DNA of 19,343 bases from DAOUMU01 sp034409055 (GTDB lineage Bacteria; Chloroflexota; Anaerolineae; 4572-78; J111), in the NCBI GenBank assembly GCA_034409055.1, contig DAOUMU010000462.1:1-19343 (forward strand). Direction: 5' to 3'. Shown here piece after piece: positions 12,177-19,343 of this stretch. Each line of letters opens with the position of its first letter. The first letter of the stretch is position 1. The notes below the pieces were generated by a model. The model did no database searches. It was given only the letters and a program-made list of their open reading frames with translations, and was not told the DNA's origin. A program made the translations under genes and the position numbers.

Positions 12177-13790
12177 ATGTTGGCCTCCACAAACTTTTCT
12201 GCAAGCCCCTTAAAATCGCAAAAAAAGATCCCGTGGGCACTCCTGGCCACTACCTGGCTTGCTTTTTTGTTGCGGACAGTGAATCTGGCCGGGCAAAGCC
12301 TGTGGCGTGATGAAGTGGATGCTATCCGCTTCTCAAGTTGGACTCTGCCAGAGTTGATAGGGGGTTTATTTCAAACAGGACACAATGGCCCACTTTTCTT
12401 CTTACTCCTCCGCCCGTGGCGCAATCTAGCCGGCGATTCTGAATTTGCCTTACGTTACCCCTCGACGCTACTGGGTACACTGGCCATACCGCTTGGTTTT
12501 GTTTTAGCCCGCCAATTAGGCTTTAGCCGTCGCGTGGAACTAATATTGGGCTTGTTACTGGCAACCTCACCCTACCTGGTCTGGTATGGGCAAGAAGCCA
12601 AAATGTATGCCTTGCTGCTGGCTTTCGTTACCCTGGCCTTCATAGCCTACCTTAAAGCCTTGACCGGACCGACATCGCTCACCCCCTGGTTCAGACGACC
12701 GACAGGAGTTTGGCCGGGCGTCTGGTGGGGGATTTTTGTTGTGGCCACGACGCTCTCTTTTTACACCCACATTCTGGCCCCCTTGATGCTGATCGTTTAT
12801 GGCCTGGTAGCCGTATGGTATCACGCTCATCTGCGCCGGCGTTGGCGTGGCTGGCTGATCAGTATGATCTGCCTGACTGCACCCTATATCCCGCTGCTAC
12901 TCTGGCAATTTCCTCTTTTGTGGAACGATTTCCAGAGCGGTCATCCTTTTTATTCTTTGTCAGAAGAAATTTTTCTCCTGCTTCAACTTTATAGCAGTGG
13001 TTTGGTCCGATTTATCGGTTTAACGGCCATCATTCTGTTTGTTTTCCTGTTCCTATGCGGTCTTTTTCTAAGGGAACGGGTCACCAGGCCTGGCGAACCT
13101 GGCCAGGGACACATAAGTCCAGGCCAGGGGTGGCCAACGGGCAAGTGGCCACTCTACACGACTAAACGTTTAACCCTGGCCGCCTGGACACTGCTACCCC
13201 CTTTAATCGTGTATCTTATTTCCCTGCGAGTACCTGTTTTTGAGGATCGGTATTTAATCTATATTACACCTGCCTTTTACCTGCTCATTGTGATTGGCCT
13301 GATGATGGTACGGCAACATGCAGCCTGGTTGGCCAGCCTCTGTTTGGGTTTGATTCTGGCCATTAATTTGATGGGTATCTGGCAACAACAGCGACAGCCC
13401 ATCAAACCCGATTTTCGTGCTGTAGCCGAATACCTGTCCGGCCAACCCCAACCGCCTTCAGCCATTATGGTGCAAATACCTTACCTCCAACATACCCTGA
13501 ACTATTATTATCAAGGCGACTACACCCTGTTGGAAGGATTGTGGACCAACGCTAACAAAACTGAAGCCACCGTTGATACCGAAATGACTACCCTGACCGC
13601 TGATCTAACCGATTTGTGGCTGGTGGTTTCAGAAGAGGAACTGTGGGATAACCGTCGTCTGAGCCGGAGCTGGTTAAATGAACATGCCCACTTGGTTGAC
13701 GAGATCCACTTTACGCGGGTTGATGTGTACCACTATCAATTGCGACCAGGGACCATTGACAGGCCAAGCCTGGATACCGCAGGGAAATAG
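12177..13790 (+). CDS. multi-TM glycosyltransferase, ArnT/PMT-like GT-C fold (537 aa)
   Basis: This integral membrane protein has about 10 hydrophobic spans and the GT-C layout. The first extracytoplasmic loop after TM1 carries the acidic pair in SLWRDEVDAI (usually the catalytic or metal site), then HNGPLFFLLLRPW, FALRYPSTLLG and SPYLVWYGQEAKMYALLLAF, all typical of PMT_2/ArnT-like enzymes. The family uses polyprenyl-phosphate sugars to modify proteins, lipids or glycans outside the membrane; the donor and acceptor here are unknown. The C-terminal roughly 130 residues (PDFRAVAEYLSGQ onward) form a soluble outer domain. A TTG at 12138 would add 13 residues; the ATG at 12177 is preferred, though neither has a good ribosome binding site. 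A Gly/Pro-rich segment (TRPGEPGQGHISPGQGWP) interrupts a loop and may be an inserted repeat. Confidence 0.85.
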   Translation: MLASTNFSASPLKSQKKIPWALLATTWLAFLLRTVNLAGQSLWRDEVDAIRFSSWTLPELIGGLFQTGHNGPLFFLLLRPWRNLAGDSEFALRYPSTLLGTLAIPLGFVLARQLGFSRRVELILGLLLATSPYLVWYGQEAKMYALLLAFVTLAFIAYLKALTGPTSLTPWFRRPTGVWPGVWWGIFVVATTLSFYTHILAPLMLIVYGLVAVWYHAHLRRRWRGWLISMICLTAPYIPLLLWQFPLLWNDFQSGHPFYSLSEEIFLLLQLYSSGLVRFIGLTAIILFVFLFLCGLFLRERVTRPGEPGQGHISPGQGWPTGKWPLYTTKRLTLAAWTLLPPLIVYLISLRVPVFEDRYLIYITPAFYLLIVIGLMMVRQHAAWLASLCLGLILAINLMGIWQQQRQPIKPDFRAVAEYLSGQPQPPSAIMVQIPYLQHTLNYYYQGDYTLLEGLWTNANKTEATVDTEMTTLTADLTDLWLVVSEEELWDNRRLSRSWLNEHAHLVDEIHFTRVDVYHYQLRPGTIDRPSLDTAGK

Positions 13791-13792
13791 CC

Positions 13793-14016
13793 GCTGGCGC
13801 ATAGGGATGCACAGTGAAAACGTAGGCAAGGCATCCCCATGCCTTGCCACTGGTGCATAGGGATGCACAGTGAAAACGTAGGCAAGGCATCCCCATGCCT
13901 TGCCGCTGGCGCATAGGAATACACAATGAAGACGTAGGCAAGGCATCCCCATGCCTTGCCACTGGTGCATAGGGATGCATAGTGAAGACGTAGGCAAGGC
14001 ATCCCCATGCCTTGCC
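13793..14016. repeat. tandem array, 4 x 56 bp with hairpins
   Basis: Four head-to-tail units of exactly 56 bp occupy 13793-13848, 13849-13904, 13905-13960 and 13961-14016. Each ends in the perfect palindrome GGCAAGGCAT-CCCC-ATGCCTTGCC (10-bp stem). Units 1 and 3 begin GCTGGCGC while 2 and 4 begin ACTGGTGC, indicating duplication of a 112-bp dimer. The array starts 2 nt after the glycosyltransferase stop and ends 1 nt before the stop triplet of the convergent kinase gene. It has no T-tract, but the hairpins could protect or end both mRNAs. The open frames through it are by-products of the repeat. Confidence 0.97.
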
Positions 14017-14017
14017 G

Positions 14018-15574
14018 CTAACTGGCTGCGCCGGGCAAGGTAAAAGTAAAGACACTACCTCGCCCTCGCTCACCTTCACTCTCTACCCCGACTTTTCCCC
14101 CTAATTTTTCCACAATACGCTGAACAATGGACAGGCCCAGGCCATACCCTTTGATGTCAGCCTGGCTAAGCCGCATAAATGGGATAAATAATCGAGACTG
14201 TTCCTCCGGAGTGAGACCAAGACCATTGTCACTCACCCAAAAGCGCACCATGCCATTTTCTTGCACTGTGGCGCCTAAATCCAAGCGCGGCGGGCGTCCT
14301 CCATGCTTAATGCCGTTACTGAGATAATTAACCCACACCTCCTCAACCCAAGGAGGATAGCCCAACGCCACCGGCCATTCAGACGGCAGAATAATCTCGG
14401 CCTGATATTTGTCAATCAGGTCAACCAGACGCTGTTGGGCTTCAGCTACGAGGCTGGCCGTATCCAGTGGTTCCAATTCGACCTCTTGCTGACGGACACT
14501 GGCCAATAAAAGTAATTCGTCTATGATATTGCTCATCTTGCGGGCGGTCTCACCAATGTTATGCAAATATTCTCGGATCTCCTCAGTGGTTATGACACCG
14601 TAATATTTATCCAGAACATCAGCCAGACCGATGATGAGCCCCACTGGATTTTGGAGGTCGTGGGCAACCGTATGGGCAAAGGCATCGAGTTCCTCGTTAC
14701 GCACTCGTAATTCGTAAGTATGTTGGCGTAATGCCTCTTCGGCTTGCTTACGATCAGTAATATCGTGAACGATAGCTACTGCAAAGCTGGCTGTCACCTT
14801 ATTGCGCCAATTTGTTTCAGTCGAGATTGGTTGAATTTGTATCTGCAAATAACGTTCTAACAATTGGTCTTTGGCTTCAAATTCGGCCGGTTGGCCCTGA
14901 TCCACCATCTCCCATACCAGGGGCCAGTGAGTATTCATGTAACAGGTCGGATCAGAACAACCGGGGTGCAACAGTTCATGCAGCCCCTGTCCCTTGACCT
15001 CTGCCACGCTGGCCAGTTCCCAACGCTCCACGGTTCGATTGGCCCGCATAACCCGCCCATGATGATCAAGCAGGCAAACCAACTGGCTTAACGAGTCAAC
15101 TGTCGACTCCCACTCTTGTTTAGCCCGTTCAATCTGAAGCAGATTTCTTTTAGCCTCTTCCTGCGCGCGCCGCTTCTCCTCAGCCAACCGCTGCTGCTGG
15201 AGAACCCGCTCAACCACAGCGGTCAGCAATTCCAGATACTCCCCGACCTCATCCTTGATGATATAGTCACTTGCCCCCAATTTTATGGCCTCAACAATAG
15301 ACCTTTCGTTGCCAGGACTGGTCACGATGATGGTGGGGGGGAGAGGCTTCAACGTTTTCAGGAAACGAATCACGCTGAGGCCACCATGGACAGACACATC
15401 TTGATCCACGGCAACAACGTCGTAGGTAGTTATCTGGCACATAGCCAGACCCTCTTTAACATCGCGGGCAACATCAACTACATACCCCGCCTGCTCTAAT
15501 TTCTGCTGAAAAAAATGAACCGTCGTAGTATCGTCCTCAATAAAAAGAATACGGGTAGGTTTGGATGCTGACAT
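14018..15574 (-). CDS. REC-PAS-histidine kinase (518 aa)
   Basis: This cytoplasmic hybrid-type kinase has no TM segment. The N-terminal receiver (7-120) has E13/D14/D15, phosphoacceptor D57, T85 and K107, but the usual MPxxDG after D57 reads DVSVHGG. A charged coiled coil (125-155) leads to a PAS domain (about 156-280) with C206 and C211 in HPGCSDPTCYM. HisKA follows with phosphoacceptor H305 (FAHTVAHDLQNPVG). HATPase_c has the N-box (NYLSNGIKHGG), DNGLGL and GYGLGLSIV. It begins 4 nt after the stop of the GGDEF-EAL gene, with GGAGAG in the overlap region, so the two are translated together. Its own output partner is not adjacent. The stop lies next to the 56-bp array. Confidence 0.93.
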   Translation of the reverse strand: MSASKPTRILFIEDDTTTVHFFQQKLEQAGYVVDVARDVKEGLAMCQITTYDVVAVDQDVSVHGGLSVIRFLKTLKPLPPTIIVTSPGNERSIVEAIKLGASDYIIKDEVGEYLELLTAVVERVLQQQRLAEEKRRAQEEAKRNLLQIERAKQEWESTVDSLSQLVCLLDHHGRVMRANRTVERWELASVAEVKGQGLHELLHPGCSDPTCYMNTHWPLVWEMVDQGQPAEFEAKDQLLERYLQIQIQPISTETNWRNKVTASFAVAIVHDITDRKQAEEALRQHTYELRVRNEELDAFAHTVAHDLQNPVGLIIGLADVLDKYYGVITTEEIREYLHNIGETARKMSNIIDELLLLASVRQQEVELEPLDTASLVAEAQQRLVDLIDKYQAEIILPSEWPVALGYPPWVEEVWVNYLSNGIKHGGRPPRLDLGATVQENGMVRFWVSDNGLGLTPEEQSRLFIPFMRLSQADIKGYGLGLSIVQRIVEKLGGKVGVESEGERGRGSVFTFTLPGAAS

Positions 15575-15578
15575 GATC

Positions 15579-18500
15579 TTACTCTCCGTCCGGTTCGAAT
15601 GATAAACGTCGTCCAGTCTGCAATAGCTTCGTCATTGTATTCGCTGGCAGAGGCTGGCTAAACAGATATCCCTGCATTTCATCACACTGTTGGGCTCGTA
15701 AGAAGGCCAGTTGATCTTCCGTTTCCACCCCCTCGGCAATCACCTTCAATTTAAGGCTATGAGCCATAGCAATAATCGCCGTGATAAATGTCGCATCGTC
15801 AGTCTCTTCGGCCATATCTCGCACAAAAGACTGGTCGATTTTCAGGGTGTTAATTGGATAGTGTTTCAAAAAGCCCAACGAGGAACCAATGCCAAAATCA
15901 TCCACGGCGATTTTTACGCCCAAGGTGCTCAAGTCATTCAGTACCGCCAGACTGAATTCATTATCGATCGTCACCATACTCTCGGTGATTTCCAGTTCAA
16001 GGGTTTGAGGCACCAGGTCGGTTTCCCGGAGTGTTTTTCCAACCACCTCTGGCAAGGCGCTCCCCTTTTCCAGGGAATCGTTCAAAGGTGGGCGCTGTCG
16101 AAATTGGTAGGGAGACACATTGACGGCTACGCGCAGAGATGGATAGCCAGCCACGTGCCAGGCTTTCGTTTGGGTGCAAGCGGTTTGCAAGGCCCATATA
16201 CCAATGGGGACAATTAGTCCGGTTTCTTCGGCCAGAGGGATGAACTCATCGGGTAGAATCATACCCCGTTGCGGATGTTGCCAACGCACGAGGGCCTCAA
16301 CCCCGGTAATCTGGCCAGTGGTTAAGGATAGAATGGGTTGGTAATAAAGCTGAAACGCCTGGCGTTCAACGGCCTGACGTAGTTCGGCTTCTAACTGCCA
16401 CACGGCGACAGCGTGAGTACGCATACCGATGTCAAAGACCTCATGGCGAGCCCGGCCACCTGCTTTGGCCCGATACATGGTGGTGTCGGCGTCACGTAGA
16501 ACCTCTTCTGGCCAGTCATATCCGACCGTGCTTAAGGCAATACCAATGCTGGCGGTGACGAATACGGTATGATCCTGCAAGTCAACCGACCGGCTTAGTT
16601 CATTTTGGATGTAAGTGGCAATGCGCGTAGCCTCACCAGCATCACGAATACCGTCGAGTAGAATGGCAAACTCATCACCGCCAAGACGGGCAACCATATC
16701 CCTGGGGCGAAGGTGTGCTTCTATCCGGTGAGCGATAACAATTAGCAGTTGATCCCCCACCATGTGTCCCAGGCTGTCGTTAATAACTTTGAAGCGATCC
16801 AGATCAAGAAAGAGCACGGCAAACAGATAATTCTTGTCCTCTTTCGCCCGCTCGATAGAACGCTCCAGGGTTTGTCTGAACAGGATGCGGTTGGGTAAGC
16901 CAGTTAGTGCATCATGTAAGGCATTATACATTAATTCTTTCTCGGCCATCTTACGTTGGGTGATGTCGGTCTGAGAGCCAGCCATACGGTAGGCTTGCCA
17001 ATCTGCACCTCGGACGGCCATTCCTTGGCTGAGCACCCAACGGTAGACACCATTTCGATGCAAAATACGATGTTCGTTTTTAAAGGGAATGGGTTGCCCT
17101 TCAAGATGAGCGATAATGTCTGCCTTGAGTTGTTCGAGGTCCCCAGGATGAACTCGACTGAACCATTCAACCGGATGGCTACCAATTTCATCCTCCGAGT
17201 AGCCGAGCATAGCCTTCCAGCGGGGAGAAAAGTAGACCTGGTTGGTTTTTAGATTCCAATCCCACAATCCATCGTTGGCGCTCAGGGCGGCCAGGGCATA
17301 ACGTTCCTCGCTCTCACGGAGGGCCTTTTCCATCCGCTTCCGTTCGGTGATATCAAGGCCCGTGCTAACAATATACTCAACCACGCCGGCGTTGTTGAGC
17401 AAGACGGTGTCCGACCAAGCAATGAGTCGTTGCTCCCCCTCCTTTGTTACCCAGCAACTTTCATATTCCTCACCTGATAACTCACCCCGGCACAACCGCT
17501 CAAAATTAGCTCTGGCCAGTTCTGCCTCCTCTGGAATTAGAAAATCCCAAAAGTATTTGCCTCTGACCTCATCGGATGAATAGCCACTTGTTCGCTCGCA
17601 AGCCCGATTAAAGCGAATAATACGTCCCTGCTTGTTGAGTATCATGATTAAAGCGTTGGCCGTATCAAGGATGGCCGAAACAAAGTTGCGCTCCCATTTC
17701 AGCGCCCGCGCTCGCTCGGCAATTTCTCGTCGGGCTTGATCATTCAACCGGGCATTCTTCAGAGCAATGGCGGCCTGATTAGCAAAAGCCAGCAATCGCT
17801 CCGCGCCAACCTGGCTGAAAAAACCGGGAGTGGCACTGTCTACATGCAAAAAACCGATGAAAAGTTCTTTTTGCTTGGCCTCGCCGGAGGAGGAAGGAGG
17901 GACGACGCTGATAGGAATAGTCGTGTATGATTTGATCCAGTTCTGTCCGAACCGGTGGCTCCATGGATCGTTCGCCTCGACATAAGAAACGGCCACCGGC
18001 AAACCTGTCTCCCAAACCGTATCCAGGTCAGGCATATCGGAAATTTTAAGGGCGGCTGAAACGATAGAGGCCTCAGCCCCAAACTGGGTATAACCATGCC
18101 AGCGGGAGACACGAGCAGTATCGCCATCGACAAGCAGAATACATGCAGCATCGTGTGGCGTTACCCGGCCCACCTGTTCCAAGATGTGATCAAGTACCTC
18201 ATCATAATTGAGGGTGTCGCTCAACACAACAGCGCCGGCCCAACGCAAGGTTTCGGCCAACATTCGCTGTTCGCGCTCGCTTGTCAGGAGGTATTCTTGT
18301 CCCGCCTCTACCCACTGTTTTTTCTCAACCAGACCTTGCTTGTGGAGCACCTGCTTAACGACTACCGGCAGCAACTCCAGGTATCTCTGCTTGATATCTT
18401 TAACGATATAATCACCCGCACCCAGTTTCATGGCCATTGCCGCGGTTTTCTCATCACCGCTACCGGTGAGCATAATCGCGGGGGGCAGAGGACCTCGGGC

Positions 18501-18719
18501 AGCCAGAAGCCGCAATACTTCCAACCCATTATAGATAGGCATCTTGTAATCAACAACTATCACATCGTGGATAGCAGCATCATACATGGCCAGGCCCTCG
18601 TCACCATCGCGGGCGATATCAACCACATAGCCGGTCAGTTCTAACCTTCTCTGCACGAGGCGAGCTAAACCAGCTTCGTCCTCCATATAAAGTACACGGA
18701 TAGGTTCCGGTTTTATCAT
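15579..18719 (-). CDS. REC-GAF-PAS-PAS-GGDEF-EAL cyclic-di-GMP signalling protein (1046 aa)
   Basis: The order of domains is receiver (6-120, D57, K107), GAF (about 170-330), PAS (about 355-475), PAS_3-type (about 480-600), GGDEF (about 605-765) and EAL (about 785-1030). The cyclase site is intact (RLGGDEF, G680-F684), with an RxxD inhibitory site five residues before it (RPRD). EAL has E808, NVSPYQF, LELEITES, D940/D941, LKIDQSF, EGVET and QGYLFSQP. However, loop 6 reads DDFGIGSSLG instead of DDFGTGYSSL, one residue short. It can be expected to make c-di-GMP, and breakdown activity is uncertain. It is cytoplasmic, with no TM. It is the first gene of the operon. No Shine-Dalgarno sequence is visible before the ATG at 18719, so a leaderless or A-rich initiation is possible. 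Confidence 0.95.
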   Translation of the reverse strand: MIKPEPIRVLYMEDEAGLARLVQRRLELTGYVVDIARDGDEGLAMYDAAIHDVIVVDYKMPIYNGLEVLRLLAARGPLPPAIMLTGSGDEKTAAMAMKLGAGDYIVKDIKQRYLELLPVVVKQVLHKQGLVEKKQWVEAGQEYLLTSEREQRMLAETLRWAGAVVLSDTLNYDEVLDHILEQVGRVTPHDAACILLVDGDTARVSRWHGYTQFGAEASIVSAALKISDMPDLDTVWETGLPVAVSYVEANDPWSHRFGQNWIKSYTTIPISVVPPSSSGEAKQKELFIGFLHVDSATPGFFSQVGAERLLAFANQAAIALKNARLNDQARREIAERARALKWERNFVSAILDTANALIMILNKQGRIIRFNRACERTSGYSSDEVRGKYFWDFLIPEEAELARANFERLCRGELSGEEYESCWVTKEGEQRLIAWSDTVLLNNAGVVEYIVSTGLDITERKRMEKALRESEERYALAALSANDGLWDWNLKTNQVYFSPRWKAMLGYSEDEIGSHPVEWFSRVHPGDLEQLKADIIAHLEGQPIPFKNEHRILHRNGVYRWVLSQGMAVRGADWQAYRMAGSQTDITQRKMAEKELMYNALHDALTGLPNRILFRQTLERSIERAKEDKNYLFAVLFLDLDRFKVINDSLGHMVGDQLLIVIAHRIEAHLRPRDMVARLGGDEFAILLDGIRDAGEATRIATYIQNELSRSVDLQDHTVFVTASIGIALSTVGYDWPEEVLRDADTTMYRAKAGGRARHEVFDIGMRTHAVAVWQLEAELRQAVERQAFQLYYQPILSLTTGQITGVEALVRWQHPQRGMILPDEFIPLAEETGLIVPIGIWALQTACTQTKAWHVAGYPSLRVAVNVSPYQFRQRPPLNDSLEKGSALPEVVGKTLRETDLVPQTLELEITESMVTIDNEFSLAVLNDLSTLGVKIAVDDFGIGSSLGFLKHYPINTLKIDQSFVRDMAEETDDATFITAIIAMAHSLKLKVIAEGVETEDQLAFLRAQQCDEMQGYLFSQPLPANTMTKLLQTGRRLSFEPDGE

Positions 18720-18809
18720 TTGTTATTTGTCATTATCCATATCAAGCTTTTGGCCAGGATGGGTAAAATAGAAATTATTAGAACCATATTGATATCATTA
18801 GTGTTATTA

Positions 18810-18940
18810 TCACATCATTTCTGCCAGCAAAGTGCGACAATCTGCTACTGAGACCGGCCTGGGATTATTGTTGATCAAAACCATTCGCCAGGTTTCTTCA
18901 GCATCGGCAACTATCGGCCGTCGGATTCCCCATGAAATTT
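18810..18940 (-). pseudogene. possible 3' remnant of an iron-containing alcohol dehydrogenase
   Basis: A minus-strand frame ends WRMVLINNNPRPVSVADCRTLLAEMM before a stop, counted in two parts: WRMVLINNNPRPVSV then ADCRTLLAEMM. The NPRPVSVADCRTLL portion resembles the C-terminal tail (NPRPVTxxDxxxLL) of group III Fe-alcohol dehydrogenases. Nothing upstream of about 18940 continues the homology; that sequence is AT-rich and non-coding. It is a fragment, if real. The alternative is chance similarity in a 60-residue open frame. Confidence 0.4.
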
Positions 18941-19343
18941 TACCCTTAATTTCGATATTAACAATTATAACAAAGTTGAGTAATGAGGGCAATGAGGATG
19001 CACGACAAAATTGAGCTTAATATCTCATTGTATCATTTTGGGGGTTGTCAGCCAGCTTCATCACTGGTATACTCAAGATATCCAACTTTTACAAAGGATC
19101 CAGAGGATCTTTTGCGCGTGAGTTACAGATTGTATAGATATTCAGATAAAGATTTTGAGTTTACATAACAGAATAGTTGCGCTACATACTACATATTGGG
19201 CTTCATAATGTGACAGATCCCTGACTGTCTAACTATCACGGGACCTAGCATTGTGCTTGACCACAGTAAAGTTACCCCCTGATTTCAGGGGCTTGACCCC
19301 CTGAATTTGTGGGACACCCCTTGATTTCAGGAGCTTAAGCCCT
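18941..19343. other. AT-rich right flank without a convincing gene
   Basis: There is a 56-residue plus-strand frame from ATG 18998 (GAGGG 8 nt upstream, ending at 19168) with no recognisable family; it is too weak to call. A 9-bp hairpin AAAGGATCC-AGA-GGATCTTTT lies at 19093-19113 and could act as a terminator in either direction. Nothing else is seen before the edge repeat. Confidence 0.4.
19271..19343 (+). repeat. imperfect direct repeat with short hairpins at the window edge
   Basis: CCCCTGATTTCAGGGGCTT (from 19276) recurs about 41 nt later as CCCCTTGATTTCAGGAGCTT (from 19317). The first copy folds as CCCCTG-ATTT-CAGGGG. GTGGGACACCCC lies between them. Such G/C-rich borders are common near insertion-sequence ends, but the window stops before anything can be identified. 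Confidence 0.55.

Noticed and set aside
13793..14016. CRISPR array
   Set aside because: Units are directly adjacent 56-mers with nearly identical whole sequence and no variable spacers, and no cas genes are nearby.
13674..14079. Three overlapping minus-strand open frames of 90-122 residues
   Set aside because: They are translations of the 56-bp tandem array in three frames, produced by the repeat lacking stop codons.
18738..18760. GATAAT as -10 box for the c-di-GMP operon
   Set aside because: A reasonable -10 hexamer on the minus strand, but no -35 box at a suitable distance, so no promoter is called.
18998..19168. 56-residue plus-strand frame with a GAGGG upstream
   Set aside because: A possible ribosome binding site exists, but there is no recognisable sequence, it is AT-rich, and a hairpin lies inside the frame; it is too weak to call as a gene.

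Overview
The window looks like chromosomal DNA from a Gram-positive-like or atypical bacterium rich in signal transduction, most plausibly a member of Chloroflexota (Anaerolineae-like). That placement is inferred from the Tat-type lipoprotein sugar-binding protein, the GAF/PAS-rich histidine kinases, the NarL-type regulators and short palindromic intergenic elements typical of that phylum. No rRNA or tRNA gene, CRISPR array or intact transposase is visible.

Layout, left to right. Positions 1-1700 hold two small minus-strand transcription units: two short hypothetical proteins (446-640 and a zinc-ribbon-like one at 209-400), then a 63-residue protein with a receiver-only response regulator (1338-1529, 956-1321). 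Two copies of one palindromic mobile element (1-127 and 1559-1690) bracket them in opposite orientation. The second copy has a perfect 8-bp target duplication and sits in the 5' leader of the 1338-1529 gene. Both units share one upstream plan: a 16-bp dyad, a terminator hairpin, then an ATTACA-17-TATACT promoter.

Positions 1834-7244 form a minus-strand operon: a Tat/lipoprotein ABC-type solute-binding protein, a 1111-residue Cache-HAMP-GAF3 histidine kinase and a NarL/FixJ response regulator. No permease is present, so the binding protein probably serves sensing rather than transport. Directly upstream lies a truncated, frameshifted M20 peptidase remnant (about 7245-7770). Next is a minus-strand aldehyde dehydrogenase of the 1-pyrroline-5-carboxylate dehydrogenase type with its own promoter, leader hairpin and terminator.

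Positions 9839-13790 are on the plus strand: an NmrA-like NAD(P)-binding protein with a clear promoter, a 43-residue single-TM miniprotein with terminator, a Pro/Glu-rich double-TM protein with promoter, and a multi-TM ArnT/PMT-type glycosyltransferase. A 4 x 56-bp hairpin array fills the gap to the convergent next operon almost exactly. Positions 14018-18719 are a minus-strand pair: a REC-GAF-PAS-PAS-GGDEF-EAL cyclic-di-GMP protein followed 4 nt later by a REC-PAS-histidine kinase.

The right end (18720-19343) is AT-richer and almost gene-free. It holds a possible iron-alcohol-dehydrogenase 3' remnant, a hairpin, and a short direct repeat at the window edge. Overall the region combines environmental sensing (solute, redox/PAS, c-di-GMP) with cell-surface glycosylation, interspersed with small mobile or repetitive elements.
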